This document shows, piece after piece, positions 22,983 to 31,578 of a stretch of DNA of 64,000 nt. A model generated the notes under the pieces. The model did not search any database. It saw only the letters and a program-made list of their open reading frames with translations, and had not been told where the DNA came from. Origin of the DNA: Cellulomonas shaoxiangyii (GTDB taxonomy: Bacteria > Actinomycetota > Actinomycetes > Actinomycetales > Cellulomonadaceae); contig NZ_CP039291.1 in NCBI RefSeq assembly GCF_004798685.1, forward strand, positions 1,674,001 to 1,738,000. The letters are read 5' to 3'. Made by a program: the position numbers and the translations under genes. Every line of letters starts with the position of its first letter. The stretch's first letter is position 1.

Positions 22983-24419
22983 ATGCGTAGAGCCAAGATC
23001 GTCTGCACCATCGGCCCCGCCACGGAGTCGGCCGAGCAGGTCCAGGCCCTCGTCGACGCGGGGATGGACGTCGCCCGCCTGAACCGCAGCCACGGCGACA
23101 CCGAGGTGCACAAGCGCGTGTACGACAACGTGCGTGCCGCCGCGAAGGCCTCGGGTCGCTCGGTGGCCGTCCTCGTCGACCTCCAGGGCCCCAAGATCCG
23201 CCTCGGCCGGTTCGTCGAGGGCAAGCACGACCTGTCGGTCGGCGACACCTTCGTCATCACCACGGACGACGTCGAGGGCACCAAGGAGCGCGTCTCCACC
23301 ACGTTCAAGGGTCTGCCGGGCGACGTGAACCCCGGCGACCCCATCCTCATCGACGACGGCAAGGTGCTCGTGCGCGTCACGGCCGTCGAGGGCAACGACG
23401 TCATCACGCGCGTCGAGGTCCCGGGCCCGGTCTCGAACAACAAGGGCCTGAACCTCCCGGGCGTCGCCGTCTCCGTGCCCGCCATGAGCGACAAGGACGA
23501 GGAGGACCTGCGCTGGGCCCTCAACGTCGGCGCGGACATCATCGCGCTGTCGTTCGTCCGCAGCGCGGCCGACTACGACGACGTGCGCCGGATCATGGAG
23601 GAGGAGGGCCGGGTCGTCCCGGTCGTCGCCAAGATCGAGAAGCCGCAGGCCGTCGAGAACCTCACCGAGATCGTCCAGGCGTTCGACGGGATCATGGTCG
23701 CCCGCGGCGACCTCGGCGTCGAGCTGCCGCTCGAGCAGGTGCCGCTCGTGCAGAAGCGCGCGGTCGAGCTCGCGCGCCGCAACGCCAAGCCGGTCATCGT
23801 CGCCACGCAGGTGCTCGAGTCGATGATCACGAGCCCGCGCCCCACGCGTGCCGAGGCGTCCGACTGCGCGAACGCGGTGCTCGACGGTGCCGACGCGGTC
23901 ATGCTCTCGGGCGAGACGAGCGTCGGTGACTACCCGATCGAGGCGGTCCGCACGATGGCCCGCATCATCGAGAGCACCGAGGAGCTCGGTCGCGAGCGCA
24001 TCGCGCCGCTCGGCTCGGTGCCGTCGACGCGCGGTGGCGCGATCACGCGGGCGGCCGCCGAGATCGGCGAGGTCATCGGGGTCAAGTACCTCGTGACGTT
24101 CACGCAGTCCGGCGACTCCGCACGTCGCATGTCGCGCCTGCGCTCGTCGATCCCCCTGCTCGCGTTCACGCCCGAGGAGTCGGTGCGCAACCTGCTCTCC
24201 CTCTCGTGGGGCGTGCAGACGTACCAGGTGCCCGAGGTCGAGAGCACGGACGTCATGGTCAGCCAGGTGGACCAGACGCTGCGTGCCAACGGCCTCGCCG
24301 AGGTGGGCGACTACGTCGTCGTCGTCGCCGGTACGCCGGTGGGCGTCGTCGGGTCGACCAACACGGTCGTCGTCCACAAGATCGGCGACGAGGAGCAGAC
24401 CCGCACCCGCATCGCCTGA
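22983..24419 (+). CDS. pyk: Pyruvate kinase
   Basis: Transfers phosphate from phosphoenolpyruvate to ADP at the end of glycolysis. 478 aa. Blocks visible: KIVCTIGPATES, DVARLNRSHGD (substrate site), VDLQGPKIRLG, the B domain (about 70-170), PVVAKIEKPQAVENL (catalytic lysine), IMVARGDLGVELP (Mg site) and MLSGETSVGDYP, then a C-terminal allosteric domain. It is monocistronic: its own leaderless promoter precedes it and a strong hairpin follows. Confidence 0.97.
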   Translation: MRRAKIVCTIGPATESAEQVQALVDAGMDVARLNRSHGDTEVHKRVYDNVRAAAKASGRSVAVLVDLQGPKIRLGRFVEGKHDLSVGDTFVITTDDVEGTKERVSTTFKGLPGDVNPGDPILIDDGKVLVRVTAVEGNDVITRVEVPGPVSNNKGLNLPGVAVSVPAMSDKDEEDLRWALNVGADIIALSFVRSAADYDDVRRIMEEEGRVVPVVAKIEKPQAVENLTEIVQAFDGIMVARGDLGVELPLEQVPLVQKRAVELARRNAKPVIVATQVLESMITSPRPTRAEASDCANAVLDGADAVMLSGETSVGDYPIEAVRTMARIIESTEELGRERIAPLGSVPSTRGGAITRAAAEIGEVIGVKYLVTFTQSGDSARRMSRLRSSIPLLAFTPEESVRNLLSLSWGVQTYQVPEVESTDVMVSQVDQTLRANGLAEVGDYVVVVAGTPVGVVGSTNTVVVHKIGDEEQTRTRIA

Positions 24420-24431
24420 CGTCCGACGTCA

Positions 24432-24466
24432 CGACGGCCGCTGCCCCGCCCGGGCGGCGGCCGTCG
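24432..24466 (+). terminator. Hairpin terminator after pyk
   Basis: A 15-pair stem with one G-T pair: CGACGGCCGCTGCCC, loop CGCCC, GGGCGGCGGCCGTCG. It starts 13 bases after the pyk stop and lies between convergent genes, so it can serve both strands. No T tract. Confidence 0.7.
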
Positions 24467-24486
24467 CGCGTCGCGGGCGGCCGCCG

Positions 24487-25356
24487 TCACGCGGTTCCGC
24501 GCCGCGCCCGTGCCGGTCCGCGGGGCGGCGGCGCGTCCGCACCCCACAGCTCGATGGTGCGCAGCACCCAGAACGCCGCGAAGAGGGCGATCAGCGCCGC
24601 CTCCGTGACGAGCACCGCGTGCCGCCACGTGGGCACCGTGGCCCGCAGCGCCACCACGGTGGCGAGCGCCAGCACGAGCGTGACCCCGAGGGCGGAGTAC
24701 GCGTAGCCCCACCGGGCCGACACCGCCCGGGCCGCGAACCCACGCAGCAGGACGACCGCGGCGGTCGCGAGGAACAGGCCCACCGCGGCGAGGTCGTGGG
24801 CGGTCGTGGCGAACCGCTCCGCGTCGAGCAGGAACAGCGATCCGAGCCCCGCCAGCAGCACGCCGGCGGCGACCCGGACCACGTTCTCGAGGCGCGTGCG
24901 TGACACCCGTGGCCGGACGGCGAGCCGGACCACGGCCGCCAGGACACCGGCCACGATGAGGGCCCCGATCCCGGTCCGGACGCCGGGCACGACGTCGAGA
25001 GCCGCGACCGGCACGCCGGCGCCCCCGCACGTCGGCTCCTGGCTCGTCGGTGTCAGGGCGACGACGAGCGCCAGGGCACCGGCGACGTCGAGGGCGGTGT
25101 TCTCCAGCTCCGACGTGTCGCGGTAGGCGAGGAGCACGGCGCCGATCGCGCACAGCCCGCCGACGAGGGCGTCGTGGGCCCCGGTCCAGTAGTACGCGCT
25201 GACGGACGTCTGCCAGCACCCCGCGGCCACGGCCTCCAGGGTGACCGCCGCGCCGAGGAGCACCACGAGGGCGACCAGCCCGAGCCGCAGGCTGCGGTAG
25301 GTGTCCCGGACCGCACGCCGCTGCGCGGCGACGTCGTCCGGTGCCACGCTGCTCAC
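24487..25356 (-). CDS. Unknown polytopic membrane protein
   Basis: 289 aa, not recognised with confidence. Hydrophobic segments lie at about residues 27-47, 66-82, 90-105, 130-150, 165-182, 190-208, 218-238 and 243-262. The best-looking conserved block is QTSVSAYYWTGAHDALVGGLCAIG (in pieces: SVSAYYWTG then DALVGGLCAIG), which recurs in several uncharacterised bacterial membrane proteins. An extracellular loop holds TSQEPTCGG. GTG 25356 follows a CAGGGT -10 by six bases on the minus strand, so it is probably leaderless. The basic Arg/Pro-rich C-terminus is probably cytoplasmic. Not obviously in an operon. Confidence 0.72.
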   Translation of the reverse strand: MSSVAPDDVAAQRRAVRDTYRSLRLGLVALVVLLGAAVTLEAVAAGCWQTSVSAYYWTGAHDALVGGLCAIGAVLLAYRDTSELENTALDVAGALALVVALTPTSQEPTCGGAGVPVAALDVVPGVRTGIGALIVAGVLAAVVRLAVRPRVSRTRLENVVRVAAGVLLAGLGSLFLLDAERFATTAHDLAAVGLFLATAAVVLLRGFAARAVSARWGYAYSALGVTLVLALATVVALRATVPTWRHAVLVTEAALIALFAAFWVLRTIELWGADAPPPRGPARARRGTA

Positions 25357-25362
25357 GTCCTC

Positions 25363-25368
25363 ACCCTG
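25363..25368 (-). promoter_or_regulatory. -10 box (CAGGGT) of the unknown membrane protein gene, leaderless type
   Basis: On the minus strand: CAGGGT, six bases (GAGGAC), GTG 25356. GAGGA could also act as a ribosome binding site only if transcription starts further upstream. Confidence 0.4.
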
Positions 25369-25429
25369 GCACCGGGGGCCGACGCGGGCGCGCCGCGGGG
25401 CGACGGCGCCCCGTCCGGGCGGGGCGTCG

Positions 25430-26176
25430 TCAGTGCGGGCCCACCCGGCGCGCGTGCTCGACCGCCGACGCGATGCCCTCGGTCCACGGGTCGCCGTGCC
25501 CGGGCAGCACGACCCCGGCCCCCGTCGCGGCGAGCGCGTCGAGCGACGCGAGCGCCTGCGCGCTGTCCGCCGTGGCGGCGCCCGCCACGATCTGCGGGCC
25601 CCGACCGTAGGTGTACGGGTCCAGCGTGACGAGCGCGTCGCCGGAGATCAGCGCGTCGCGGTCGGGCAGGTGCAGGGCGACGTGCCCGAGGGTGTGGCCG
25701 GGGGAGAGCACGACGCGCGGCCCGCCCGGCACGGGCAGCGCCTCGTCGGGGCGGATGGGCGTCGTGCCGGTCACGCCCCGCACGCGCCACGCGCCCGCCG
25801 CGAGCATGGCCGTGAGCGGCACGAGGCCGAGCGGGTGGCGCACCGGGTACGCGGCGCGCGGGCGCTCGTGCAGGTACCGGTAGGGGTGGGCCGCCAGCGT
25901 GGCGTCCTCGGGGTGCACCCAGATCGGCACGCCGAGCCGGCGCTGCGCCGCGGCGGCCGAGCCCGTGTGGTCGAAGTGCGCGTGGGTGAGGACCACGGCC
26001 GCGACGTCGTCCGGGCGCCGGCCGAGGGCACGGACGGCGTGACCCAGCAGCGGCCAGGTGTCGGGCAGGCCGGTGTCGACGATCGTCAGGCGCCCGTCGT
26101 CACCCTCGACGAGGTAGCAGTTCACGTAGGCGTGCGCGAGCCGGTGGACCCCGGGTGCGACGTCGGTCGTCAGCAT
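25430..26176 (-). CDS. MBL-fold metallo-hydrolase
   Basis: 248-aa metallo-beta-lactamase-fold hydrolase. Metal ligands are visible in order: THAHFDHTG (HxHxDH), SPGHTLGHVAL, ISGDALVTLDP and LPGHGDPW. The N-terminal strands DVAPGVHRL and TIVDTGLPD fit the family. Substrate unknown; thioester, lactone or phosphoester hydrolysis are all possible. ATG 26176 has an excellent AGGAGGT seven bases upstream on the minus strand, unlike the leaderless neighbours. It diverges from the tRNA-Leu gene. Confidence 0.88.
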   Translation of the reverse strand: MLTTDVAPGVHRLAHAYVNCYLVEGDDGRLTIVDTGLPDTWPLLGHAVRALGRRPDDVAAVVLTHAHFDHTGSAAAAQRRLGVPIWVHPEDATLAAHPYRYLHERPRAAYPVRHPLGLVPLTAMLAAGAWRVRGVTGTTPIRPDEALPVPGGPRVVLSPGHTLGHVALHLPDRDALISGDALVTLDPYTYGRGPQIVAGAATADSAQALASLDALAATGAGVVLPGHGDPWTEGIASAVEHARRVGPH

Positions 26177-26311
26177 GGTGCACCTCCTGGGCGCCACCGT
26201 AGGCGGGGCGGGTGGCGCCCGCGCGTCCGCGTCGCGAGCCGGTGCACGTCGTCGACGGGGGAGCGCCGGCCGGTGGCCCGGTGGCGGACCGCGACGCCGC
26301 CGCGCGGGCAC

Positions 26312-26317
26312 TAGGCT
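26312..26317 (+). promoter_or_regulatory. -10 box (TAGGCT) of tRNA-Leu
   Basis: TAGGCT lies 13 bases before the mature tRNA 5' end at 26331. Confidence 0.55.
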
Positions 26318-26330
26318 CGTGCGCACGCAG

Positions 26331-26412
26331 GCCCCCGTGGCGGAACCGGCAGACGCACTCGACTCAAAATCGAGCGCCGCGAGGCGTGAGGGTTCGAGTC
26401 CCTCCGGGGGCA
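26331..26412 (+). tRNA. tRNA-Leu, anticodon CAA
   Basis: Folds as a class II tRNA. Acceptor stem GCCCCCG (26331-26337) pairs with CGGGGGC (26405-26411), discriminator A at 26412. Anticodon stem CTCGA/TCGAG encloses loop CTCAAAA with CAA at 26365-26367, reading UUG. A long variable arm (CGCCGCGAGGCG region) and T arm with GGTTCGAGTCC follow. No CCA is encoded. Confidence 0.95.
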
Positions 26413-26528
26413 CGTGCACGCGCGTGCGGCCGGGGCGGCCGGTGCTCCGCCGGCCCCGGCCGCGCCCTCGCCGGGCCCACGTGACGACGACCACGGCGCC
26501 GTACCGGCGGCCCACCCGGAGGGAGCAC

Positions 26529-26534
26529 TACGCT
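26529..26534 (+). promoter_or_regulatory. -10 box (TACGCT) of the ANTAR regulator gene, leaderless type
   Basis: TACGCT, six bases, then GTG 26541. This geometry decides the start of the gene between two in-frame GTG codons (26535 and 26541). Confidence 0.5.
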
Positions 26535-26540
26535 GTGCTC

Positions 26541-27227
26541 GTGACCACGGACGCCACCCCCGAGCCCACCGAGGACGCCGCTCGCGGCCTGGACCTCCCG
26601 ACCGGCGAGCCGGCCCCCGCCGCGCCGCGACCGGCCGGCGGTCGACCGGCGCGTCGTGCCGTCGTCGCGGAGGACGAGGCCCTGATCCGGATGGACGTCG
26701 TCGAGACGCTCACGGAGGCGGGCTTCGAGGTCGTGGGCGAGGCCGGGGACGGCGAGCGCGCCGTCGAGCTCGCGACCGAGCTGAAGCCGGACGTGGTGGT
26801 CATGGACGTCAAGATGCCGGTGCTCGACGGCATCTCCGCCGCGGAGCGCATCGCCAAGGCGCACCTCGCGCCGGTCGTGCTCCTCACGGCCTTCTCGCAG
26901 ACCGAGCTCGTCGAGCGGGCGCGTGACGCCGGCGCGATGGCGTACGTCGTGAAGCCGTTCAGCCCCGCGGACCTCCTGCCGGCCGTCGAGATCGCGATCT
27001 CGCGCTACTCGCAGATCACCGCGCTCGAGTCCGAGGTCGCCGACCTCGCGGAGCGGTTCGAGACCCGCAAGCGCGTGGACCGCGCCAAGGGCCTGCTCAT
27101 GACGAAGATGGGCCTGACGGAGCCGGAGTCGTTCCGCTGGATCCAGAAGACGTCGATGGACCGCCGCCTGACGATGCGCGAGGTCGCCGACGCCGTGATC
27201 GAGCAGGTGGGCGGCGCCTCCTCCTGA
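26541..27227 (+). CDS. pdtaR: Response regulator with ANTAR RNA-binding domain (PdtaR-like)
   Basis: 228 aa. A disordered head (about 1-37) is followed by a receiver domain with acidic residues in VVAEDEALIRMDVV, the phosphorylated aspartate in VVVMDVKMPVLDG, LLTAFSQ and the lysine of YVVKPFSPADL. A coiled linker (ALESEVADLAERFETRKRV) leads to a C-terminal ANTAR domain (about 165-225) with AKGLLMTKMGLTEPESFRWI and MREVADAVIE. ANTAR proteins bind paired hexaloop hairpins in mRNA and antagonise termination. This is the PdtaR (Rv1626) position next to polA; the partner kinase PdtaS is not nearby. Start chosen from the -10 spacing. A strong hairpin follows. Confidence 0.92.
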   Translation: MTTDATPEPTEDAARGLDLPTGEPAPAAPRPAGGRPARRAVVAEDEALIRMDVVETLTEAGFEVVGEAGDGERAVELATELKPDVVVMDVKMPVLDGISAAERIAKAHLAPVVLLTAFSQTELVERARDAGAMAYVVKPFSPADLLPAVEIAISRYSQITALESEVADLAERFETRKRVDRAKGLLMTKMGLTEPESFRWIQKTSMDRRLTMREVADAVIEQVGGASS

Positions 27228-27250
27228 GGGGGCCCCGCACCGCGACCGTG

Positions 27251-27287
27251 GCGAGCCCGGTCGGCACCTCGTGCCGGCCGGGCTCGC
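27251..27287 (+). terminator. Hairpin terminator after the ANTAR regulator gene
   Basis: A 17-pair stem with one G-T pair: GCGAGCCCGGTCGGCAC, loop CTC, GTGCCGGCCGGGCTCGC, 23 bases after the stop. No T tract. Confidence 0.75.
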
Positions 27288-27311
27288 GCAGTTGGTCACA
27301 AGTCCGCAACG

Positions 27312-27378
27312 ACATCGCGGCGAGACATTGCCATTCACATCGCGGACACAAACCATGAGTACCTTCGCGCCACATCGC
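27312..27378 (+). promoter_or_regulatory. Three ACATCGC direct repeats upstream of livK
   Basis: ACATCGC occurs at 27312, 27337 and 27372, spaced 25 and 35 bases, in the otherwise gene-free 204 bases before livK. The first two extend to ACATCGCGG. The promoter must lie in the same region (TTGCCA at 27328 and TACCTT at 27360 are possible elements, but do not pair at normal spacing). May be an operator; this is inference from position and repetition only. Confidence 0.35.
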
Positions 27379-27431
27379 CGTGTCCCGCGTCCGGGTCCGG
27401 TGGGTGCAGTGCTCACAGAGGGGTACCACGC

Positions 27432-28721
27432 ATGATTCGTAGGACACACGCAGGACGTGCCGTGGCAGTGACCGGCGCGCTCGTTCTCGCGCTCACTGCC
27501 TGCTCGGGCGGTACCGACGAGGCCGGCGGCGGTGAGACGACGGACTCCGGCAGCGGAAGCGGTGAGCCGCTGCACATCGGCACCCTCCTCCCCGTCACGG
27601 GCTCGCTCGCGCAGCTCGGCCCGCCGGAGATCGCGGGCGTCGACCTCGCCATCGCGGAGATCAACGAGGCCGGCGGCCTGTTCGGCGCCGACGTCGAGGT
27701 CACGCACACGGACTCGTCCGACGCGAACAACGCCCCGGTCTCGACGGCCTCGGCGCAGGAGCTCATCTCCGCCGGCGCCTCGGTCGTGATCGGTGCCGCG
27801 TCGTCCTCGGTGACGCTCAACGTCGTCGACGACATCACGGGCGCCGGCGTCGTGCAGATCTCGCCGGCCAACACGGCGACGAACCTGTCCGGGTACTCCG
27901 ACTTCTACTTCCGCACCGCGCCGCCGGACTCCGTCCAGGGCGACGTGCTCGGCAACCTCATCATCTCGGACGGCGCCAGCAACGTCGGCATCCTCGTCTT
28001 CAACGACTCCTACGGCACGTCGCTGCGCGACGTGGTCGCGGGCGTCGTGACGGACGCCGGCGGGACGGTGGTCTACGGCGCGGAGGGGCAGGAGTTCGAC
28101 CCAGCCGAGCAGAACTTCTCGACCATCGTCGGCGACGCGATCGCGTCCAGCCCGGACGCCATCGCGATCCTGGCGTTCACGGACCAGACCCCGCTCGTCG
28201 TGCGCGAGCTCGTCGCGCAGGGCTGGGACATGAGCAAGACGTACTTCGTCGACGGCAACCTGCAGAACTTCGGCACCGAGGGCGAGACCGGCTTCCCCGC
28301 CGGGACGCTCGAGGGCGCGCAGGGCACCCTGCCGGGTGCGTTCCCGTCGGAGGAGTTCCAGGCCCGGATGCTGGAGGTGGACCCGGAGCTCTCCGAGTAC
28401 TCCTACGGTCCGGAGTCGTACGACGCGACCATCCTCGCCGCGCTGGCGGCACTCAAGGGCGGCGCGTCCGACGGCGAGACGATCCAGGCGAACCTGGCGG
28501 CGGTCTCGGGTGCGGACGGCGGCGAGGAGTGCACCGGGTTCCAGGAGTGCGCCGACCTCATCGAGGCCGGTGAGGACGTGGCGTACCAGGCGGTGTCGGG
28601 CGTCGGTCCGTTCAACGAGGCGAACGACCCGTCGTCGGCGTTCATCGGGATCTACAAGTTCGGTGGCGACAACACGTACACGTTCAGCCGCTCGGAGGAG
28701 GGCGAGGTCCCCGCGAGCTGA
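27432..28721 (+). CDS. livK: Branched-chain amino-acid-type ABC transporter substrate-binding lipoprotein (LivK)
   Basis: Extracytoplasmic solute receptor of the LivK/AmiC periplasmic-binding family. 429 aa. The signal peptide ends in a lipobox, LALTAC, with the lipidated cysteine near residue 24. A Ser/Gly/Thr linker (to about 44) precedes the fold: LHIGTLLPVTGSLAQLGPPE, AIAEINEAGG, VVIGAASSSVTLNV (ligand-site serines) and VQISPANTATNLSG. The rest forms the second lobe. The membrane and ATPase subunits are encoded on the other strand just downstream (livF to livH), so the system is split into two converging units with a shared terminator. The true substrate (Leu/Ile/Val, amides, urea or other) cannot be told from sequence. 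Confidence 0.9.
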   Translation: MIRRTHAGRAVAVTGALVLALTACSGGTDEAGGGETTDSGSGSGEPLHIGTLLPVTGSLAQLGPPEIAGVDLAIAEINEAGGLFGADVEVTHTDSSDANNAPVSTASAQELISAGASVVIGAASSSVTLNVVDDITGAGVVQISPANTATNLSGYSDFYFRTAPPDSVQGDVLGNLIISDGASNVGILVFNDSYGTSLRDVVAGVVTDAGGTVVYGAEGQEFDPAEQNFSTIVGDAIASSPDAIAILAFTDQTPLVVRELVAQGWDMSKTYFVDGNLQNFGTEGETGFPAGTLEGAQGTLPGAFPSEEFQARMLEVDPELSEYSYGPESYDATILAALAALKGGASDGETIQANLAAVSGADGGEECTGFQECADLIEAGEDVAYQAVSGVGPFNEANDPSSAFIGIYKFGGDNTYTFSRSEEGEVPAS

Positions 28722-28734
28722 TCAGCGGGGCTGA

Positions 28735-28776
28735 CGAGAGGGCCCCCGGGAGCGTCAGCTCCCGGGGGCCCTCTCG
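28735..28776 (+). terminator. Perfect 19-bp hairpin between livK and livF (bidirectional)
   Basis: CGAGAGGGCCCCCGGGAGC, loop GTCA, then its exact complement at 28758-28776. It starts 14 bases after the livK stop and 49 bases from the livF stop, so it probably ends both converging transcripts. The longest perfect inverted repeat I saw in the window. Confidence 0.85.
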
Positions 28777-28824
28777 TGCGTCGTGCGGTCCGCGCAGGGG
28801 CGGCTCGGGGCCCTGGCGGGCCCG

Positions 28825-29660
<836 letters not shown>

Positions 29661-29664
<4 letters not shown>

Positions 29665-30590
29665 GGCTTCTTCTCCTCCGCGTCGGCCTCGGCCTCCGCC
29701 TCCGCGTCGATGACGCCGCCCTCCTCGAGCAGCGCGTCGTCACCGAGGTCGGTGTCGTGGTGCGCGCCGAGGTAGGCGTCGATGACGGCCTGATCGGCCA
29801 TGACGGCCGCGGGCGGCCCCTCCGCGACGACCTGGCCCTGGGCCATGACGACGACCCAGTCCGAGATGTGCCGCACCATGTGCATGTCGTGCTCGACGAA
29901 CAGCACGGTGGTGCCGGAGTCGCGCAGGTCCGTGATGTGGCCGAGCAGCGACTGCGTCAGGGCCGGGTTCACGCCGGCCATCGGCTCGTCGAGCATGACG
30001 AGCGCCGGGTCGGACATGAGCGCACGCGCCATCTCGAGGAGCTTGCGCTGCCCGCCGGACAGCGAGCCGGCGAAGTCGTCCTTCTTGGTGTCGAGCTTGA
30101 ACCGTTCGAGCAGCGACATCGCCTTGTCCGTGATCGCGCGCTCGCGCGGCGCCCACACCGGCTTGACCAGCGCGGTGAACAGGTTCTCCCCGGGCTGGTC
30201 GCGCGCGCCGAGACGCATGTTCTCGAGCACCGTCATGCGCGCGAGCGCCTTCGTCAGCTGGAACGTGCGGACCATCCCCGCGGTGGCGACGCGGGAGGCG
30301 GCGACCCCGCTGAGCGGCGTCCCGTCGAACAGCCACGTGCCGGTGTCGGGACGGTCGAAGCCCGTCATGAGGTTGAAGAAGGTGGTCTTGCCGGCGCCGT
30401 TCGGGCCGATCAGCGCGGTGATGACGTGTCGCTGGACCTCGAGGTGCTCGACGTCGACGGCGTTGACGCCGCCGAAGCTGCGGCGCACGCCGTCCGCGAC
30501 GAGCAGGGCGTCCGGCTTGGCGACGCCGGGGGTGCGTGCGACCTGCTGGAGGTCGCTGCGGGCCTGGTCGACCACGTGCTCAGCGGGCAT
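29661..30590 (-). CDS. livG: Branched-chain amino-acid-type ABC transporter ATPase LivG
   Basis: 309 aa. Walker A LIGPNGAGKTTFFNLMTG, the LivG block GMVRTFQLTKALARMTVLEN, signature LSGGQRKLLEMARAL, Walker B LVMLDEPMAGVNP, switch histidine in LFVEHDMHMV, and the end block VVAEGPPAAVMADQAVIDAYLG. The C-terminus carries an acidic Ala/Glu tail after the normal end (about 285 on) and there are about 30 extra residues at the N-terminus. ATG 30590 overlaps the end of livM by 11 bases. Confidence 0.92.
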
Positions 30591-31563
30591 TGATCGCCAG
30601 CTCCTTCTTGTCGCCCAGGATCCCCTGGGGGCGGAAGACGATGAGCAGGATGAGCGTGACGCCCACGAGCACCCAGCCGATCTGCTCGACCTGCTGGACC
30701 GAGAGCACGTCGCCGACGGCGCCGCGCAGGAAGCCGCGGACGAAGACCAGCGAGCCCCAGAAGAGCAGGGACCCGAGGACCGGCCCGAAGACGGTCGCGG
30801 CCCCGCCGAGCAGCAGGATCGTCCAGGTGTTGAACGTGACCGGGCGTCCCAGCGAGTCGGCCTGGACGGAGCTGGCGAGCACGAAGACGACACCGCCGAG
30901 GGCGCCGAACACACCGCCGAGCACGAGGGCCTGCAGCTTGTAGGAGTAGACGTTCTTGCCGAGCGCGCGCACGGCGTCCTCGTCCTCGCGGATACCGCGC
31001 AGGACACGACCCCACGGGCTGTGCACGAGGCGCCAGACGAGCAGGCAGGCGAGGGCCACCACCAGCCAGCCGACGATGCGCAGCCACCAGCTGTTCGACG
31101 CGTTCGTGGAGAGCGTGATCGGCCCGAGCGCCCACCGGTCGTCGGGGAACGGTGACGCGTCCTGGAACGTGCTCTTGAAGCTGTTGCCGGTCAGGCCCTC
31201 GGCGCCACCGGTGAGGTCGGTGAGGGCGGTCGAGCGTCCGACCATCCGGACGATCTCGGCGGCCGCGATCGTGACGATGGCCAGGTAGTCGCCGCGCAGC
31301 TTGAGCGTCGGGAGCCCGAGCAGGAGCGCGAAGACGATCGCGGCGCCGATCGCCACGAGGAAGGCGAGCCAGAGCGGGGCGCCGGCGATCGTCGAGATCG
31401 CGAAGCCGTACGCGCCGAGCAGCATGAAGCCGGCCTGGCCCATGTTGATGAGGCCGGTGAGCCCGAAGTGGATGTTCAGACCGATCGCCGCGAGCGCGTA
31501 CGCGATCGCGGTCGGCCCGGTCATCTCGGTGAGGACGTTGGTGAGCAGCTGCCCGAAGTCCAT
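30580..31563 (-). CDS. livM: Branched-chain amino-acid-type ABC transporter permease LivM
   Basis: 327-aa permease with nine to ten hydrophobic segments and family blocks AIGLNIHFGLTGLINMGQAGFM (in pieces: LNIHFGLTGLINMGQAGF), LRGDYLAIVTIAAAEIVR, SPWGRVLRGIREDEDAVRALG (ATPase-contact loop) and IVFRPQGILG near the end. Lies between livH and livG; ATG 31563 is 12 bases after the livH stop. Confidence 0.93.
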   Translation of the reverse strand: MDFGQLLTNVLTEMTGPTAIAYALAAIGLNIHFGLTGLINMGQAGFMLLGAYGFAISTIAGAPLWLAFLVAIGAAIVFALLLGLPTLKLRGDYLAIVTIAAAEIVRMVGRSTALTDLTGGAEGLTGNSFKSTFQDASPFPDDRWALGPITLSTNASNSWWLRIVGWLVVALACLLVWRLVHSPWGRVLRGIREDEDAVRALGKNVYSYKLQALVLGGVFGALGGVVFVLASSVQADSLGRPVTFNTWTILLLGGAATVFGPVLGSLLFWGSLVFVRGFLRGAVGDVLSVQQVEQIGWVLVGVTLILLIVFRPQGILGDKKELAINAR

Positions 31564-31578
31564 GGGGTCGACCTCCCG

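Noticed and set aside
24487..25356. DUF998-type or sensory membrane protein
   Set aside because: The SVSAYYWTG block is suggestive, but I could not match enough of the protein to name a family, so it is left as unknown.
26175..26540. N-terminal extension of the ANTAR regulator upstream of 26541
   Set aside because: The frame runs through the tRNA-Leu gene and the regulator's own -10 box.
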